Below, piece by piece: positions 34,270-42,550 of a stretch of 64,000 nt of DNA (positions are counted from its first letter, which is position 1; each line of letters begins with the position of its first letter). A program made the translations under genes and the position numbers. Source of the DNA: DAOUEO01 sp963763495. Its GTDB lineage: Bacteria > Chloroflexota > Dehalococcoidia > DSTF01 > JALHUB01. The stretch covers positions 31,280 to 95,279 of the forward strand of contig CAVXOY010000007.1 in the NCBI GenBank assembly GCA_963763495.1, written 5' to 3'. A model generated the notes under the pieces. The model was given only the letters and a program-made list of their open reading frames with translations, did no database searches and was not told the DNA's origin.

Positions 34270-36003
34270 TCAGCCGCCCTGCTGCACCATAGACGGTGCG
34301 TCGGGCTTGATGCCCAAGTAAGAAAGGACCCGCGGCGCCAGTTCGGCGAACACAGGAGCCGCCACTAGGCCGCCCAGGCTCTCGCTCTGCGGCTTATCGA
34401 TCTTCACCAGGACGATGACCTGAGGGTCGTCGGCGGGCGCGAAGCCCGCGAAGGAGGCGATAGTGATGTCGGGAGCGTAACCCCCCGGTATCGATATGAA
34501 GCTGGTGCCTGTCTTTCCCGCTACGTGATAACCGGAGACACGTCCCAGGTGGGAAGGGTTGCCATCCACGACCTCGGCCATCATCCCTCGCAACGTCCTT
34601 GCCGTGGCCTCCGATATCACCCTTCTGATCGCCACCGGCTCGAGAGACCGGTGCTCATCCTTGCTGATGACCTCTTGCACGATGTGCGGCTGGATGAGCT
34701 GCCCCCCATTCGCGATCGCCGCTACTGCGGTGATCATCTGCAGGGGCGTGGCGCTTATCCCCTGGCCGAAAGAGTTGGTCGCCAGGTCGACCGGATACCA
34801 CCCCGGATCCTCGCTCGTCCGTACGTTTCCCTCTGCCTCACCTCCCAGTCCCACGTGTGTCTGCTCGCCGAACCCAAACCTCTTCAGATACTCGTAGAAG
34901 CGCTCCGGTCCAATCTGTTGGGATACCCATACCGCTCCTGTGTTGAGGCTCTTCTGAAGCACCTGGGTCATCGTCGTGGTGCCGTTCGCTGAAAAATCCC
35001 AGTTCTCGATGGTTCCGCCGGGTACAGTCGCCACTCCTGTGTCCACATACGTCGTGTTTGGGTTGACTAGGCCCAGGTCAATGGCCGTCGCCATCGTCAC
35101 TACCTTCATGACCGAGCCGGGCTCGTAGAGGTCGCTCACCGCTCGGTTGCGGTACAGGTCCATCTTGCTCTCATCATTCAGGTTCAGCTCGCTCAACTTG
35201 AAGCTGGGGCGGCTTGCCATAGCCACGATTGCCCCCGTATTCGGGTTCATGACGATGATCGTGCCGCCGCTGGCGCCGTATTTCTTGATTGCCGAATCCA
35301 GTTGCTGCTCCACGATCCGCTGCACATAGCGATCGATGGTCAGCTTCACATCGGCGCTCGGCTGAGGCTCCTCCAGCCGTCGGTAGCCAAACGGGATAGG
35401 ATTGCCCATGCTGTCTCGTTCAAAATAGAGAGTCCCGGGAACGCCCCCTAATTCCTGCTCCAGGTCCGCCTCCAGCCCGGCCAGCCCCACCCTGTCGCGA
35501 CCGAGAAACCCCAGCAGCCCGGATGCGAGGTCACCCTCTGGATAGAAGCGCTTGAAGGTCGACATCGCCTTGACCCCGGGGAGTCCCAGGGCCACTATCT
35601 TCTCCCCCACGGTGTAGTCCAGACTGCTGGCGAGCAAGTAGTCACCCTCCGTCTCCGGCCCCAGATCGCGCAGGATCTCCTCGGCGGGTCGGTTTAGCAG
35701 GGGAGAGAGAGACTCGGCGCTTCTCCGCGCTAGTTCCGTGTCCTGCCAGACCTTGCGGTCGATGAAGACATCGTAGGTGTCGAGTGTAAGCGCCAGGGGA
35801 TAGCCGTTGCGGTCGAGGATATCGCCTCGTGGCGGTAGCACCTTCTCGATGCCCAGGTGCTCGTCCTCTGCCTCAACCTCATAATGACCGTGGCTGACTA
35901 TCTGAAGATAAGCGAGACGGCCCACGAGGCCCATTGCGCTGACCAAGAGGAGGGATCCCAGCAGGAGAAGCCGCCACGAAACCCGGGCAACCCGTACGGG
36001 CAT
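34270..36003 (-). CDS. ftsI: FtsI, septal penicillin-binding protein (class B transpeptidase)
   Basis: Cross-links septal peptidoglycan. An N-terminal membrane anchor (LLLGSLLLVSAMGLVGRLAYLQI) precedes the dimerisation domain (RGDILDRNGYPLALTLDTYDVFID). The transpeptidase motifs are YEPGSVMKV (SxxK), KSLNTG (SxN) and VAGKTGTS (KTG). The C terminus ends soon after the transpeptidase core (577 residues), with no PASTA repeats. It is downstream of ftsL by 74 bp and is directly followed by murF. Confidence 0.96.
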   Translation of the reverse strand: MPVRVARVSWRLLLLGSLLLVSAMGLVGRLAYLQIVSHGHYEVEAEDEHLGIEKVLPPRGDILDRNGYPLALTLDTYDVFIDRKVWQDTELARRSAESLSPLLNRPAEEILRDLGPETEGDYLLASSLDYTVGEKIVALGLPGVKAMSTFKRFYPEGDLASGLLGFLGRDRVGLAGLEADLEQELGGVPGTLYFERDSMGNPIPFGYRRLEEPQPSADVKLTIDRYVQRIVEQQLDSAIKKYGASGGTIIVMNPNTGAIVAMASRPSFKLSELNLNDESKMDLYRNRAVSDLYEPGSVMKVVTMATAIDLGLVNPNTTYVDTGVATVPGGTIENWDFSANGTTTMTQVLQKSLNTGAVWVSQQIGPERFYEYLKRFGFGEQTHVGLGGEAEGNVRTSEDPGWYPVDLATNSFGQGISATPLQMITAVAAIANGGQLIQPHIVQEVISKDEHRSLEPVAIRRVISEATARTLRGMMAEVVDGNPSHLGRVSGYHVAGKTGTSFISIPGGYAPDITIASFAGFAPADDPQVIVLVKIDKPQSESLGGLVAAPVFAELAPRVLSYLGIKPDAPSMVQQGG

Positions 36004-36077
36004 CTCTAGAGTCCTCGCAAGTTGTCCTGTTCCCGTCGCCCGCCGAGCTGAGGCGAAAGGAGCATCTCACTGCCGGG

Positions 36078-36518
36078 TTAGTAAAAAGGCAGGAGTCTCA
36101 GCAGCCGCTGCTGCCAGGAATCCGCCTTCGGCGTCGCTTTTGTTTCCTCTGGGATGTAACGCTGCGGGATAAGTTGCTGGGCCGGCGGTTGCGCGTGCAC
36201 TTCCAGCGTCAGCGTCTCGGTAGGAGACACCATCCCCAGCCGTCCCCGCGCTTCGCGCTCGATCCGCTCCATGGAGGTCAGGGCCGCGACCTCAGCCTCC
36301 AGTTGATGCACCTGTGCCTGGAGCGATACGCGGTCCTGCTCCAGATTCCGCAGGCTATACCCCGTCGTCGTCGCGTCGCTGGTCTGGATGACCTGCAGCA
36401 GTAAGACCAGCGCTATTACCAGGAAAGCCCCCAGCAGCAGCGGCCGCAGGTCTACGGGCTGCGACAGAGGCCGTGGCCGCGATAGGGGTCGTGGGATTAA
36501 GCGGTCGAATGCGGACAT
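36078..36518 (-). CDS. ftsL: FtsL-like septum formation initiator
   Basis: A 146-residue bitopic protein. A proline- and arginine-rich cytoplasmic start (RPLSRPRPLSQP) leads to one membrane helix (about 27-43, LLLGAFLVIALVLLLQVI). A coiled coil follows (NLEQDRVSLQAQVHQLEAEVAALTSMERIEREAR), then the GLGMVSP-like RLGMVSPTE turn common in FtsL and FtsB. By position between rsmH and ftsI it is FtsL, which recruits FtsI and FtsW. Confidence 0.88.
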   Translation of the reverse strand: MSAFDRLIPRPLSRPRPLSQPVDLRPLLLGAFLVIALVLLLQVIQTSDATTTGYSLRNLEQDRVSLQAQVHQLEAEVAALTSMERIEREARGRLGMVSPTETLTLEVHAQPPAQQLIPQRYIPEETKATPKADSWQQRLLRLLPFY

Positions 36519-36551
36519 ATCTTGTTGACCTGTCGCTGCTTGCTTGTTAGG

Positions 36552-37493
36552 CTAGAGCCGTTCCGCCACCCGGAGCCGGGCGCTCCGAGAACGTGGGTTT
36601 ATTGCCACCTCGAGAACCGAAGGCCTAATCGCCTTCCGCGTTGGCAACCGGAGGGTGGCTCGATGATTGCAGATGCAGACTGGTGTTTGGGGTGGGCAGA
36701 TACAGTCCCTGGATTCCCGTCGCAGGAAATCCTTCACTAGGCGGTCTTCCAGGGAATGGTAGGCAATGAACACCAGTCTTGCGCCAGAGTCGCCGAGCAG
36801 GCCGTGGGTTTTGTCTAGTGCGGCAGCTAAGTGGGCTAGCTCTTGGTTTACCGCTATACGAAGGGCTAAGAACGTCCTGGTGGCGGGGTGGGTAACGCTT
36901 TGGCCCCTCCTGCCCACGGCCTGCTCGACGACTCTAGCTAACTGGGTGGTTGTGAGGATGGGACGCTGCTCCACTATGCAGCGGGCTATCTGACGGCTCC
37001 GGCGCTCTTCGCTAAAACGCCAGAGGACATCCGCTAGCTCCTCCTCACGGAACCCGTTAACGATATCGGCTGCGGTGAGCGTTTCTGTGGAACTGTAACG
37101 CATGTCCAGCGGACCTTCCCGATTGAAGCTGAACCCCCGCCTTCCCCGCTCCAACTGGAACGAAGACATGCCTAGGTCCAGCAGAATCCCATCGACGGGC
37201 CCGAAACCCTGATCGCGACAGATCGCTCCCACATCCTCATAGTTCCCCTCTACCAGCGTCACCCTGTCGCCGTAGGGGCCTAGGCGCTCGCGGGCCACCG
37301 CCAGCGCCTCCCCATCTCGGTCGATGCCCAGCAATTGCCCTCCCGGCGAGGCCGTCTCCAGGATCGCCTCGGCGTGGCCACCTTCGCCGACCGTGCAGTC
37401 GACGTAGCGTCCTCCCGGCCTCACCGCCAGAGCCTCAATAACCTCCCTGACCATCACGGGAATATGAATCGCTGTCATCATCACTACGGTCAT
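36552..37493 (-). CDS. rsmH: 16S rRNA (cytosine-1402-N4) methyltransferase RsmH
   Basis: Methylates C1402 in the ribosomal P site. Signatures are HIPVMVREVIEAL at the start, YVDCTVGEGGHAEAIL (SAM loop), DRDGEALAVARERL, VDGILLDLGMSSFQLE, GFSFNREGPLDMRYS, the lysine-free FLALRIAVNQEL and FIAYHSLEDRLVKDFLRR, with a late Cys cluster CICPPQTPVCIC. The start at 37493 overlaps the mraZ stop by 4 bp; ATG codons at 37481 and 37478 are also possible. Confidence 0.97.
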   Translation of the reverse strand: MTVVMMTAIHIPVMVREVIEALAVRPGGRYVDCTVGEGGHAEAILETASPGGQLLGIDRDGEALAVARERLGPYGDRVTLVEGNYEDVGAICRDQGFGPVDGILLDLGMSSFQLERGRRGFSFNREGPLDMRYSSTETLTAADIVNGFREEELADVLWRFSEERRSRQIARCIVEQRPILTTTQLARVVEQAVGRRGQSVTHPATRTFLALRIAVNQELAHLAAALDKTHGLLGDSGARLVFIAYHSLEDRLVKDFLRRESRDCICPPQTPVCICNHRATLRLPTRKAIRPSVLEVAINPRSRSARLRVAERL

Positions 37494-37921
37494 GGCCGAT
37501 CTTCCATGGATTCGAGGTCTACCTCGTACTCCTGCTCTATCGCGTCTTGCTCAGCGGCCCATCGCTCCGGGTTCCAGATCTCCAGGCATTCCCCCCGGCC
37601 GACAATCAGCACCGATCCGTTCAAGTCGCCATGCTGGCGCAATCGCGGTGGCAGGAGAACACGTCCTTGCCCGTCGAGCTCAACGTCTAGCGAGCGGCCG
37701 AAGAACCCCCGTCGCAAACGGCGCGCCTTCTTGCGTGTCGCCCTCTGCTGCAAGAGGAACTCCGCCTCGCTCTCATAGGAGTCCGCAGTATATACTTCAA
37801 TGCACCCATCCTGGCTTTCTGTCAGGACGGCGCCTTGGCTGAAAACCCCGCGGTAGCGGGCAGGGACGGGGATCCTTCCCCGATTATCGATCGTGTATTC
37901 AAAAGTGCCGCGAAAGACCAT
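37490..37921 (-). CDS. mraZ: MraZ transcriptional regulator
   Basis: A 143-residue protein with two SpoVT/AbrB-like halves: FRGTFEYTIDNRGRIPVPARYR at the start and FFGRSLDVELDGQGRVLLPPRLRQHG from about residue 73. Each holds the DxxGR motif typical of MraZ. In other bacteria MraZ represses its own division and wall operon by binding tandem GTGG or TGGG repeats. It is the first gene of the cluster, and such repeats are present 44 bp upstream of the start. Confidence 0.96.
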   Translation of the reverse strand: MVFRGTFEYTIDNRGRIPVPARYRGVFSQGAVLTESQDGCIEVYTADSYESEAEFLLQQRATRKKARRLRRGFFGRSLDVELDGQGRVLLPPRLRQHGDLNGSVLIVGRGECLEIWNPERWAAEQDAIEQEYEVDLESMEDRP

Positions 37922-37964
37922 GCGAAATCCCCGCCCAAAATGACTGTTGTGGTCGATATCTCAG

Positions 37965-38016
37965 CCACTTTTTACCACAACACGCCACATCTTACCACAT
38001 CGCCCCCTGTTGTCAA
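37965..38016 (-). promoter_or_regulatory. Promoter of the cell-wall cluster with four-repeat MraZ operator
   Basis: Minus strand: TTGACA (38016-38011), 16-bp spacer, TAAGAT (37994-37989). Four GTGG boxes (plus-strand CCAC at 37965, 37975, 37985 and 37995) are spaced by exactly 10 bp. One box is in the spacer next to the -10 and the other three run downstream. This is the arrangement expected for an MraZ-repressed promoter. Confidence 0.82.
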
Positions 38017-38118
38017 GCGTTTTTTGCGCGGGTTTATGCGCATTTTTTCGAACTTTATCTGCGACTTTCTCCCGGCCGGGCCGTATGCTAAGATAGACGG
38101 TTGTTGAGAGGAGCCGAA

Positions 38119-38634
38119 ATGACCATTCGCGCGGGTATCCTCACCGTCAGCGACAAGGGCTCTCGTGGGCAGCGCGTCGACACCAGCGGCGCGGCTATCC
38201 GGGAGATGCTTGCCGAAGTCGGCGCTGTGGTGCAGCAATACGCCGTCGTGCCTGACGAAGTCGAGGAGATCGCCGCCCATCTCCGTCTCTGGTCTGACGG
38301 CGACTCCTGCGACCTCATACTGACCACCGGCGGCACCGGCCTTAGCCCCCGCGACGTCACTCCCGAGGCGACCCTCTCCGTCGTCGCCCGCCTTGTGCCG
38401 GGAATGGCTGAGGCGATACGTCAGGAAGGCCTTCGCCATACCCCCCGGGCGATGCTCAGTCGGGCCGTCGCCGGCGTGCGTGGCAATACCTTGATCATCA
38501 ACCTCCCCGGAAGCGAGAAAGCGGTTCGGGAGAGCCTTGCCTTTCTGCTGCCCGTGCTCGAACACGCGGTAGAGACTGTCAAGGGTCTCGTCGGTGACCA
38601 CGCTTCCGCGCCCGCGGCTCCGGCGAGGGGGTGA
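38119..38634 (+). CDS. mogA: Molybdopterin adenylyltransferase family protein (MogA/MoaB type)
   Basis: A 171-residue single-domain protein that by family adenylylates molybdopterin before molybdenum insertion. The motifs are ILTVSDKGSRGQRVDTSG at the start, LILTTGGTGLSPRDVTPEA (the MPT-binding signature) and VAGVRGNTLIINLPGS. The start is fixed by GAGAGGAG five bases before ATG 38119. A TAAGAT at 38089-38094 with TGC before it is a plausible -10, giving a divergent promoter shared with mraZ. No other molybdenum gene is in the window. MoaB-like proteins without molybdenum function are possible. Confidence 0.85.
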   Translation: MTIRAGILTVSDKGSRGQRVDTSGAAIREMLAEVGAVVQQYAVVPDEVEEIAAHLRLWSDGDSCDLILTTGGTGLSPRDVTPEATLSVVARLVPGMAEAIRQEGLRHTPRAMLSRAVAGVRGNTLIINLPGSEKAVRESLAFLLPVLEHAVETVKGLVGDHASAPAAPARG

Positions 38635-38640
38635 GCGGAC

Positions 38641-39378
38641 GTGCGCTTCGATGTCCTTACCCTGTTTCCCGAGATGTTCGGCGGCCCTCTCCAAAGCAGT
38701 ATCTTGGGGAGAGCCATTGAGGCGGGGCTGATCCAAGTCCACGTCCACAACATCCGCGACTACGCCGAAGACAAGCACCAGATTGTGGACGACTATACCT
38801 ATGGCGGCGGACCGGGTATGGTAATGAAGCCCGATCCCATCTTTAAGGCGGTTGAGGGAGTGGCGGCCCGCGATTCGACGAAGGCGCGCGTCATTCTCCT
38901 CACCCCCCAGGGGCGGCTTCTCAACCACGACGTGGCCGGGGAGCTCTCGCAGGAGTCTCGCCTTCTGCTTGTCTGTGGCCACTATGAAGGCGTGGACGAG
39001 CGCGTCCGCGAGCACCTGGTCGAGGATGAGATAAGTATCGGCGACTACGTTCTCTCCGGCGGCGAACTGCCGGCGATGATCGTTATCGAGGCGGTAGCCC
39101 GGCGGCTTCCCGGTGTATTGGGTTCAGAAGCCTCTTTGGCCGAGGAATCCCATGCCCAGGGGCTGCTGGAGTACCCCCAGTACACGCGCCCCCCCGAATT
39201 CCGGGGCTGGACGGTGCCGGAAGTGCTTCTCTCCGGCCATCACGCCCAGATCGCGGAATGGCGGCGGCGACAGAGCATATTGCGCACTGCCAAACGGCGC
39301 CCCGATCTTCTCGGACGGGCCGTCCTCAACGAGGAGGAGCGCCGGCTGGCGGAATCAGTGGTCATAGGTGAGCATTAG
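38641..39378 (+). CDS. trmD: tRNA (guanine-37-N1) methyltransferase TrmD
   Basis: Makes m1G37 in tRNAs and prevents frameshifting. A trefoil-knot SPOUT enzyme of 245 residues. Motifs: [96 protein letters not shown] and the C-terminal [24 protein letters not shown]. The GTG start has GAGGGGGTGA upstream. It is paired with rplS, as in most bacteria. Confidence 0.97.
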   Translation: MRFDVLTLFPEMFGGPLQSSILGRAIEAGLIQVHVHNIRDYAEDKHQIVDDYTYGGGPGMVMKPDPIFKAVEGVAARDSTKARVILLTPQGRLLNHDVAGELSQESRLLLVCGHYEGVDERVREHLVEDEISIGDYVLSGGELPAMIVIEAVARRLPGVLGSEASLAEESHAQGLLEYPQYTRPPEFRGWTVPEVLLSGHHAQIAEWRRRQSILRTAKRRPDLLGRAVLNEEERRLAESVVIGEH

Positions 39379-39410
39379 GCACTCATACATCCCAAGTGTG
39401 GAGAACTGTT

Positions 39411-39764
39411 GTGGTAGATGTAAGTTCGGTTATTCAAGTCAAAGAGAACCCCAACGTTGCCGACTTCAAGATCGGCGACACAGTCAAGGTCAGCGCCAAA
39501 GTAGTAGAAGGTGACCGCCAGCGTACCCAGGTCTTCCAGGGCGTGGTGATCCGCACCCGCCGCGGCGCCAGCGCGAACCTCACCGTGCGCCGTATCGCTC
39601 ACGGCGTGGGCGTCGAGCGCACCTTCATGCTCTACTCGCCGCGCCTGGAGAAGGTGGAGGTCACGCGGCGGGGCAAAGTCCGGCGCGCCAAGCTCTACTA
39701 CCTGCGTGGCCTGGCGGGGAAAGCGGCTCGCATCAAAGAGAAGACCAGCGCCCGGCCGGAGTAG
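39411..39764 (+). CDS. rplS: 50S ribosomal protein L19 (rplS)
   Basis: L19 sits at the ribosomal subunit interface. The body [58 protein letters not shown] and [26 protein letters not shown] is full-length L19. I place the start at GTG 39411 ([13 protein letters not shown]), five bases after GGAGAA; an upstream in-frame GTG at 39396 would put that site inside the gene. It follows trmD by 32 bp. Confidence 0.96.
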   Translation: MVDVSSVIQVKENPNVADFKIGDTVKVSAKVVEGDRQRTQVFQGVVIRTRRGASANLTVRRIAHGVGVERTFMLYSPRLEKVEVTRRGKVRRAKLYYLRGLAGKAARIKEKTSARPE

Positions 39765-39899
39765 CGACCCCCATCGCGCGGACCTCTCGACTTCCCGGCG
39801 CACCCGGCAAGCTGGGTGTGTCCCCTTCTGTGCCCCTCCCGGGGCCCGTGCTATACTTCCTTGAACCGTAAACCGATGCACACCCGGAGTAGCCATACC

Positions 39900-40860
39900 A
39901 TGTCGAAGATCACGCTGTGGGGAGTTCTCGCCCTGCTAGTCGTCCTGACTTCGTCTGCCTGTGGCGGCGACGAGCAGGAGTTGGGCGAGACTAGCTCATT
40001 CCAGTCAAACGGAGTCACCCTGCGCTCCCATCTGCTGGACGTAGAGACGAAGCCCGACGGTGGTGAGCCCTACACGCTGCGCTGGCACTACGTCGAAGCC
40101 GGCAAAGGTGAGCCTATCGTCTTCCTCCACGGGCTGCCCGAGTCGTGGTATTCCTGGCACTACCAGCTTGAATCCCTCCAGTCCGACTACCGGGTGATCG
40201 CCGTCGATCTCAAGGGCTACGGTCAGTCCGACAAGTCCGACGGCGACTACCACCCCGAAAACGTGGCCGAAGAGATCCTGGCGCTCTTGGATGAAATCGG
40301 CGTCAAGCGCTTCAATCTGGTTACGCACGACTGGGGCACCATGGTAGGTGACTACCTTGCCGGAAATCACCCCGACCGCGTCATCCGTTACGTGCGGATG
40401 CAGGCGCCGCTCCTGAAAACCGACCCCAAGAACCATCCCCAGTTCGTCCTCTTCCAGGACCAGGAGCTCGCTGCCCGGCTCTTGGGTGACGCCGAAGCCT
40501 TTGTCCCCAACGTCTACGGCCCACGGACGGTGCAGCCGATCCGGGAAGAGGACATGGCGCGCATCATCGAAGAGTTCAGCCGTGACGGCGTGGCGGAGGC
40601 GGTGCCCCGTTACTTCCGCGACTTCTTCGCCGCACTCCCCGGCAGCGAAGCGCGGCAGGCCCTTTTCGCAGCTATGGATTTCCCCGTCCTGCTCCTCCAG
40701 GCGGACAGCGATCCTGCGCAGCCCCTCTGGTACTTCGACGGAGGGACGGATCTCTTCCCCAACGCCGTGCTCCAGCTAGTAGAAGACTCCGGCCACTTCT
40801 CCGAGCTGGAGCAACCCGAAGCCGTCACGCCAGGCGATCCGCGACTTCCTCCAGCAATAG
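39900..40860 (+). CDS. Lipoprotein alpha/beta hydrolase of the epoxide hydrolase / haloalkane dehalogenase type (frameshift near the end)
   Basis: A signal sequence with lipobox SSAC (Cys21) puts this enzyme outside the cell, on the membrane. The oxyanion motif is HGLP (77-80), the nucleophile is Asp144 in THDWGT, and the base is His299 in DSGHF. An Asp nucleophile with HGxP points to epoxide hydrolases or haloacid/haloalkane dehalogenases rather than Ser esterases. The direct frame runs on to 40904 with unlikely residues; a one-base shift near 40829 gives the normal helix QAIRDFLQQ and a stop at 40860. TGCTATACT at about 39848 could be its extended -10. The substrate is unknown. Confidence 0.78.
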
Positions 40861-40983
40861 ATTTCCCTCAAGATCGGCCCCGTTGCAGGTCTGCCTCTCG
40901 ATGAGGCCTTGCCTCTCTCCTCTCCTATATTGAGAGAGATGCCCTATGCTATCCTGTATAAGTGAGGCGCAACGCACCACCAG

Positions 40984-41739
40984 ATGCACCTGAAAGTCAT
41001 TGCCTGCAAAGCCCTGGTCCGTGAGACCTGCCACTTCGTCGCCCAGAGCGACCATCCCGTCGACCTCGAGTTCTTCGGCTATGCCCTCCACGACGATCCC
41101 AGCCAGATGGCCGCCGAGCTGCAAGCCCGCATCGACGCCTGCCAGGGCCAGGGCTACGACGCTATCGTCATCGTCGCCGGCCTCTGCGGGAATGGCTGCG
41201 TCGGCGTGACGGCTCGGGACGTTCCCCTAGTCCTGCCCCGCGTCGACGACTGCATCGTCATGCTGCTGGGGTCGCGCGAGCGCTACAACGCCGATCACGG
41301 TGCTAACCCGGGAACCTACTACTACATCCCCGGCTGGCTGGAATGGGCGGAACCGGAGAGAGACATGAAGGCAGCCTTCAGCCTCGAGATGCGGCAGGCC
41401 GTCTACCAGCAGTTTGTCGAGAAATACGGCGAAGACAACGCCGCCTATCTGATGGACACCCTCTACAACTGGCAGAAGAGCTACTCGCGGGCCTGCCTCA
41501 TCGACACCGGCCTGTCGAGCGAGCCGCAGCTTGAGCGCTACCGGCGCCAGACGGCCGAGATCGCCGGCACGTGGGGCTGGCGCAGCGAAGAGTTGACAGG
41601 GGATACCCGCCTCGTCCGCGGTCTCATCGAGGGCTTGTGGCCCGACAACGACTTCCTCATCGTGCCGCCCGGCTGCACCATCCAGCCTGCCTACGACGGC
41701 GGTGTGGTCTGTGCCGCCCCGCCCGAAAGGGCGACCTGA
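40984..41739 (+). CDS. DUF1638 domain protein
   Basis: A 251-residue cytoplasmic protein with the DUF1638 pattern: a start LKVIACKALVRETCHF, GLCGNGCVGVTARDVPLVLPRVDDCIVMLLGS, GTYYYIPGWLEW, and a late LIEGLWPDNDFLIVPPGCTIQPAYDGGVV. Cysteines at the conserved GLCGNGC and LPR-D-C sites could bind a metal or a cofactor. In methanogens and acetogens DUF1638 often sits near corrinoid methyltransferases, but no such gene is nearby. Function is unknown. It lies between the lipoprotein hydrolase and def. Confidence 0.8.
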   Translation: MHLKVIACKALVRETCHFVAQSDHPVDLEFFGYALHDDPSQMAAELQARIDACQGQGYDAIVIVAGLCGNGCVGVTARDVPLVLPRVDDCIVMLLGSRERYNADHGANPGTYYYIPGWLEWAEPERDMKAAFSLEMRQAVYQQFVEKYGEDNAAYLMDTLYNWQKSYSRACLIDTGLSSEPQLERYRRQTAEIAGTWGWRSEELTGDTRLVRGLIEGLWPDNDFLIVPPGCTIQPAYDGGVVCAAPPERAT

Positions 41740-41831
41740 GCCTGCATCCTGCCTCTCATCAGCCGCTCCTTTTCGTCCCCCTCGCCGATAAGCTAAAATA
41801 GATAATAGCGAGTCTGCTGAGGAGATCATAC

Positions 41832-42326
41832 TTGGCTGTCCTGCCTATTCGCGTCGCCGGCGACCCCGTCCTGCGCCAGAAAACCCGCAAGGTGAAGGTC
41901 ATCGACGCCTCCATACAGAAACTGATCGATGACATGATCGACACCATGCGCGCTGCCCCCGGCGTCGGCCTCGCTGCGCCCCAGGTCGGCTCCCCCCTGC
42001 GCATCGCCGTCATCGGCGTGCCGGAGCAGGAAGTGATCGTTCTCATCAACCCCGAGTTCGTCCGGCGCTCCGGTACGCGGCAAATCGAAGAGGGCTGTCT
42101 CTCCGTCCCCGGCTACGTCGCCGAGATCACCCGCTCTCAATTCGTGGTCGTCAAGTCCCTCGACCGCGATGGCCGCCCTCAGCGTACCCGGGCCAGAGAA
42201 GACATTCTCGCGCAGGCCCTCGAGCACGAGCTCGACCACCTGAACGGCGTCCTCTACATCGACTACCTGGAAAGCCTGGACCAGCTCGTCAAGCTGGAGC
42301 CCCAAGACGCCGCCTCGCGGGAATGA
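41832..42326 (+). CDS. def: Peptide deformylase (def)
   Basis: Removes the N-formyl group from new proteins. All three metal motifs are intact: GVGLAAPQVG at 44-53, EGCLSVPG at 87-94 (Cys89) and HELDH at 132-136 (type I is HExxH). The TTG start has GAGGAG seven bases upstream. At 164 residues it is usual. TAAAAT at 41794 may be its -10. The 224 bp after it (42327-42550) hold only a CAGGC/GCCTG hairpin around 42447-42463 and no gene. Confidence 0.96.
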   Translation: MAVLPIRVAGDPVLRQKTRKVKVIDASIQKLIDDMIDTMRAAPGVGLAAPQVGSPLRIAVIGVPEQEVIVLINPEFVRRSGTRQIEEGCLSVPGYVAEITRSQFVVVKSLDRDGRPQRTRAREDILAQALEHELDHLNGVLYIDYLESLDQLVKLEPQDAASRE

Positions 42327-42550
42327 TGACAGGCGAGGATCATCTTCGCCGACAGAGCCCGCCCGCTGATTTCCCCGGGGTCGTAGCATATAAGGCTGAT
42401 TGGCGTTATAGTTATCGTTGCCTGTTCAAAAGCCCGCGGACAAGGGTTGATGCGTCAGGCTTATGCCTGAGCCTCTTGATCAGGTAGACTGGATTCCTTG
42501 CTGACCCTACAGTTCAGCAAGAGATATAGACGGGAGTCATCCAAGAGACT

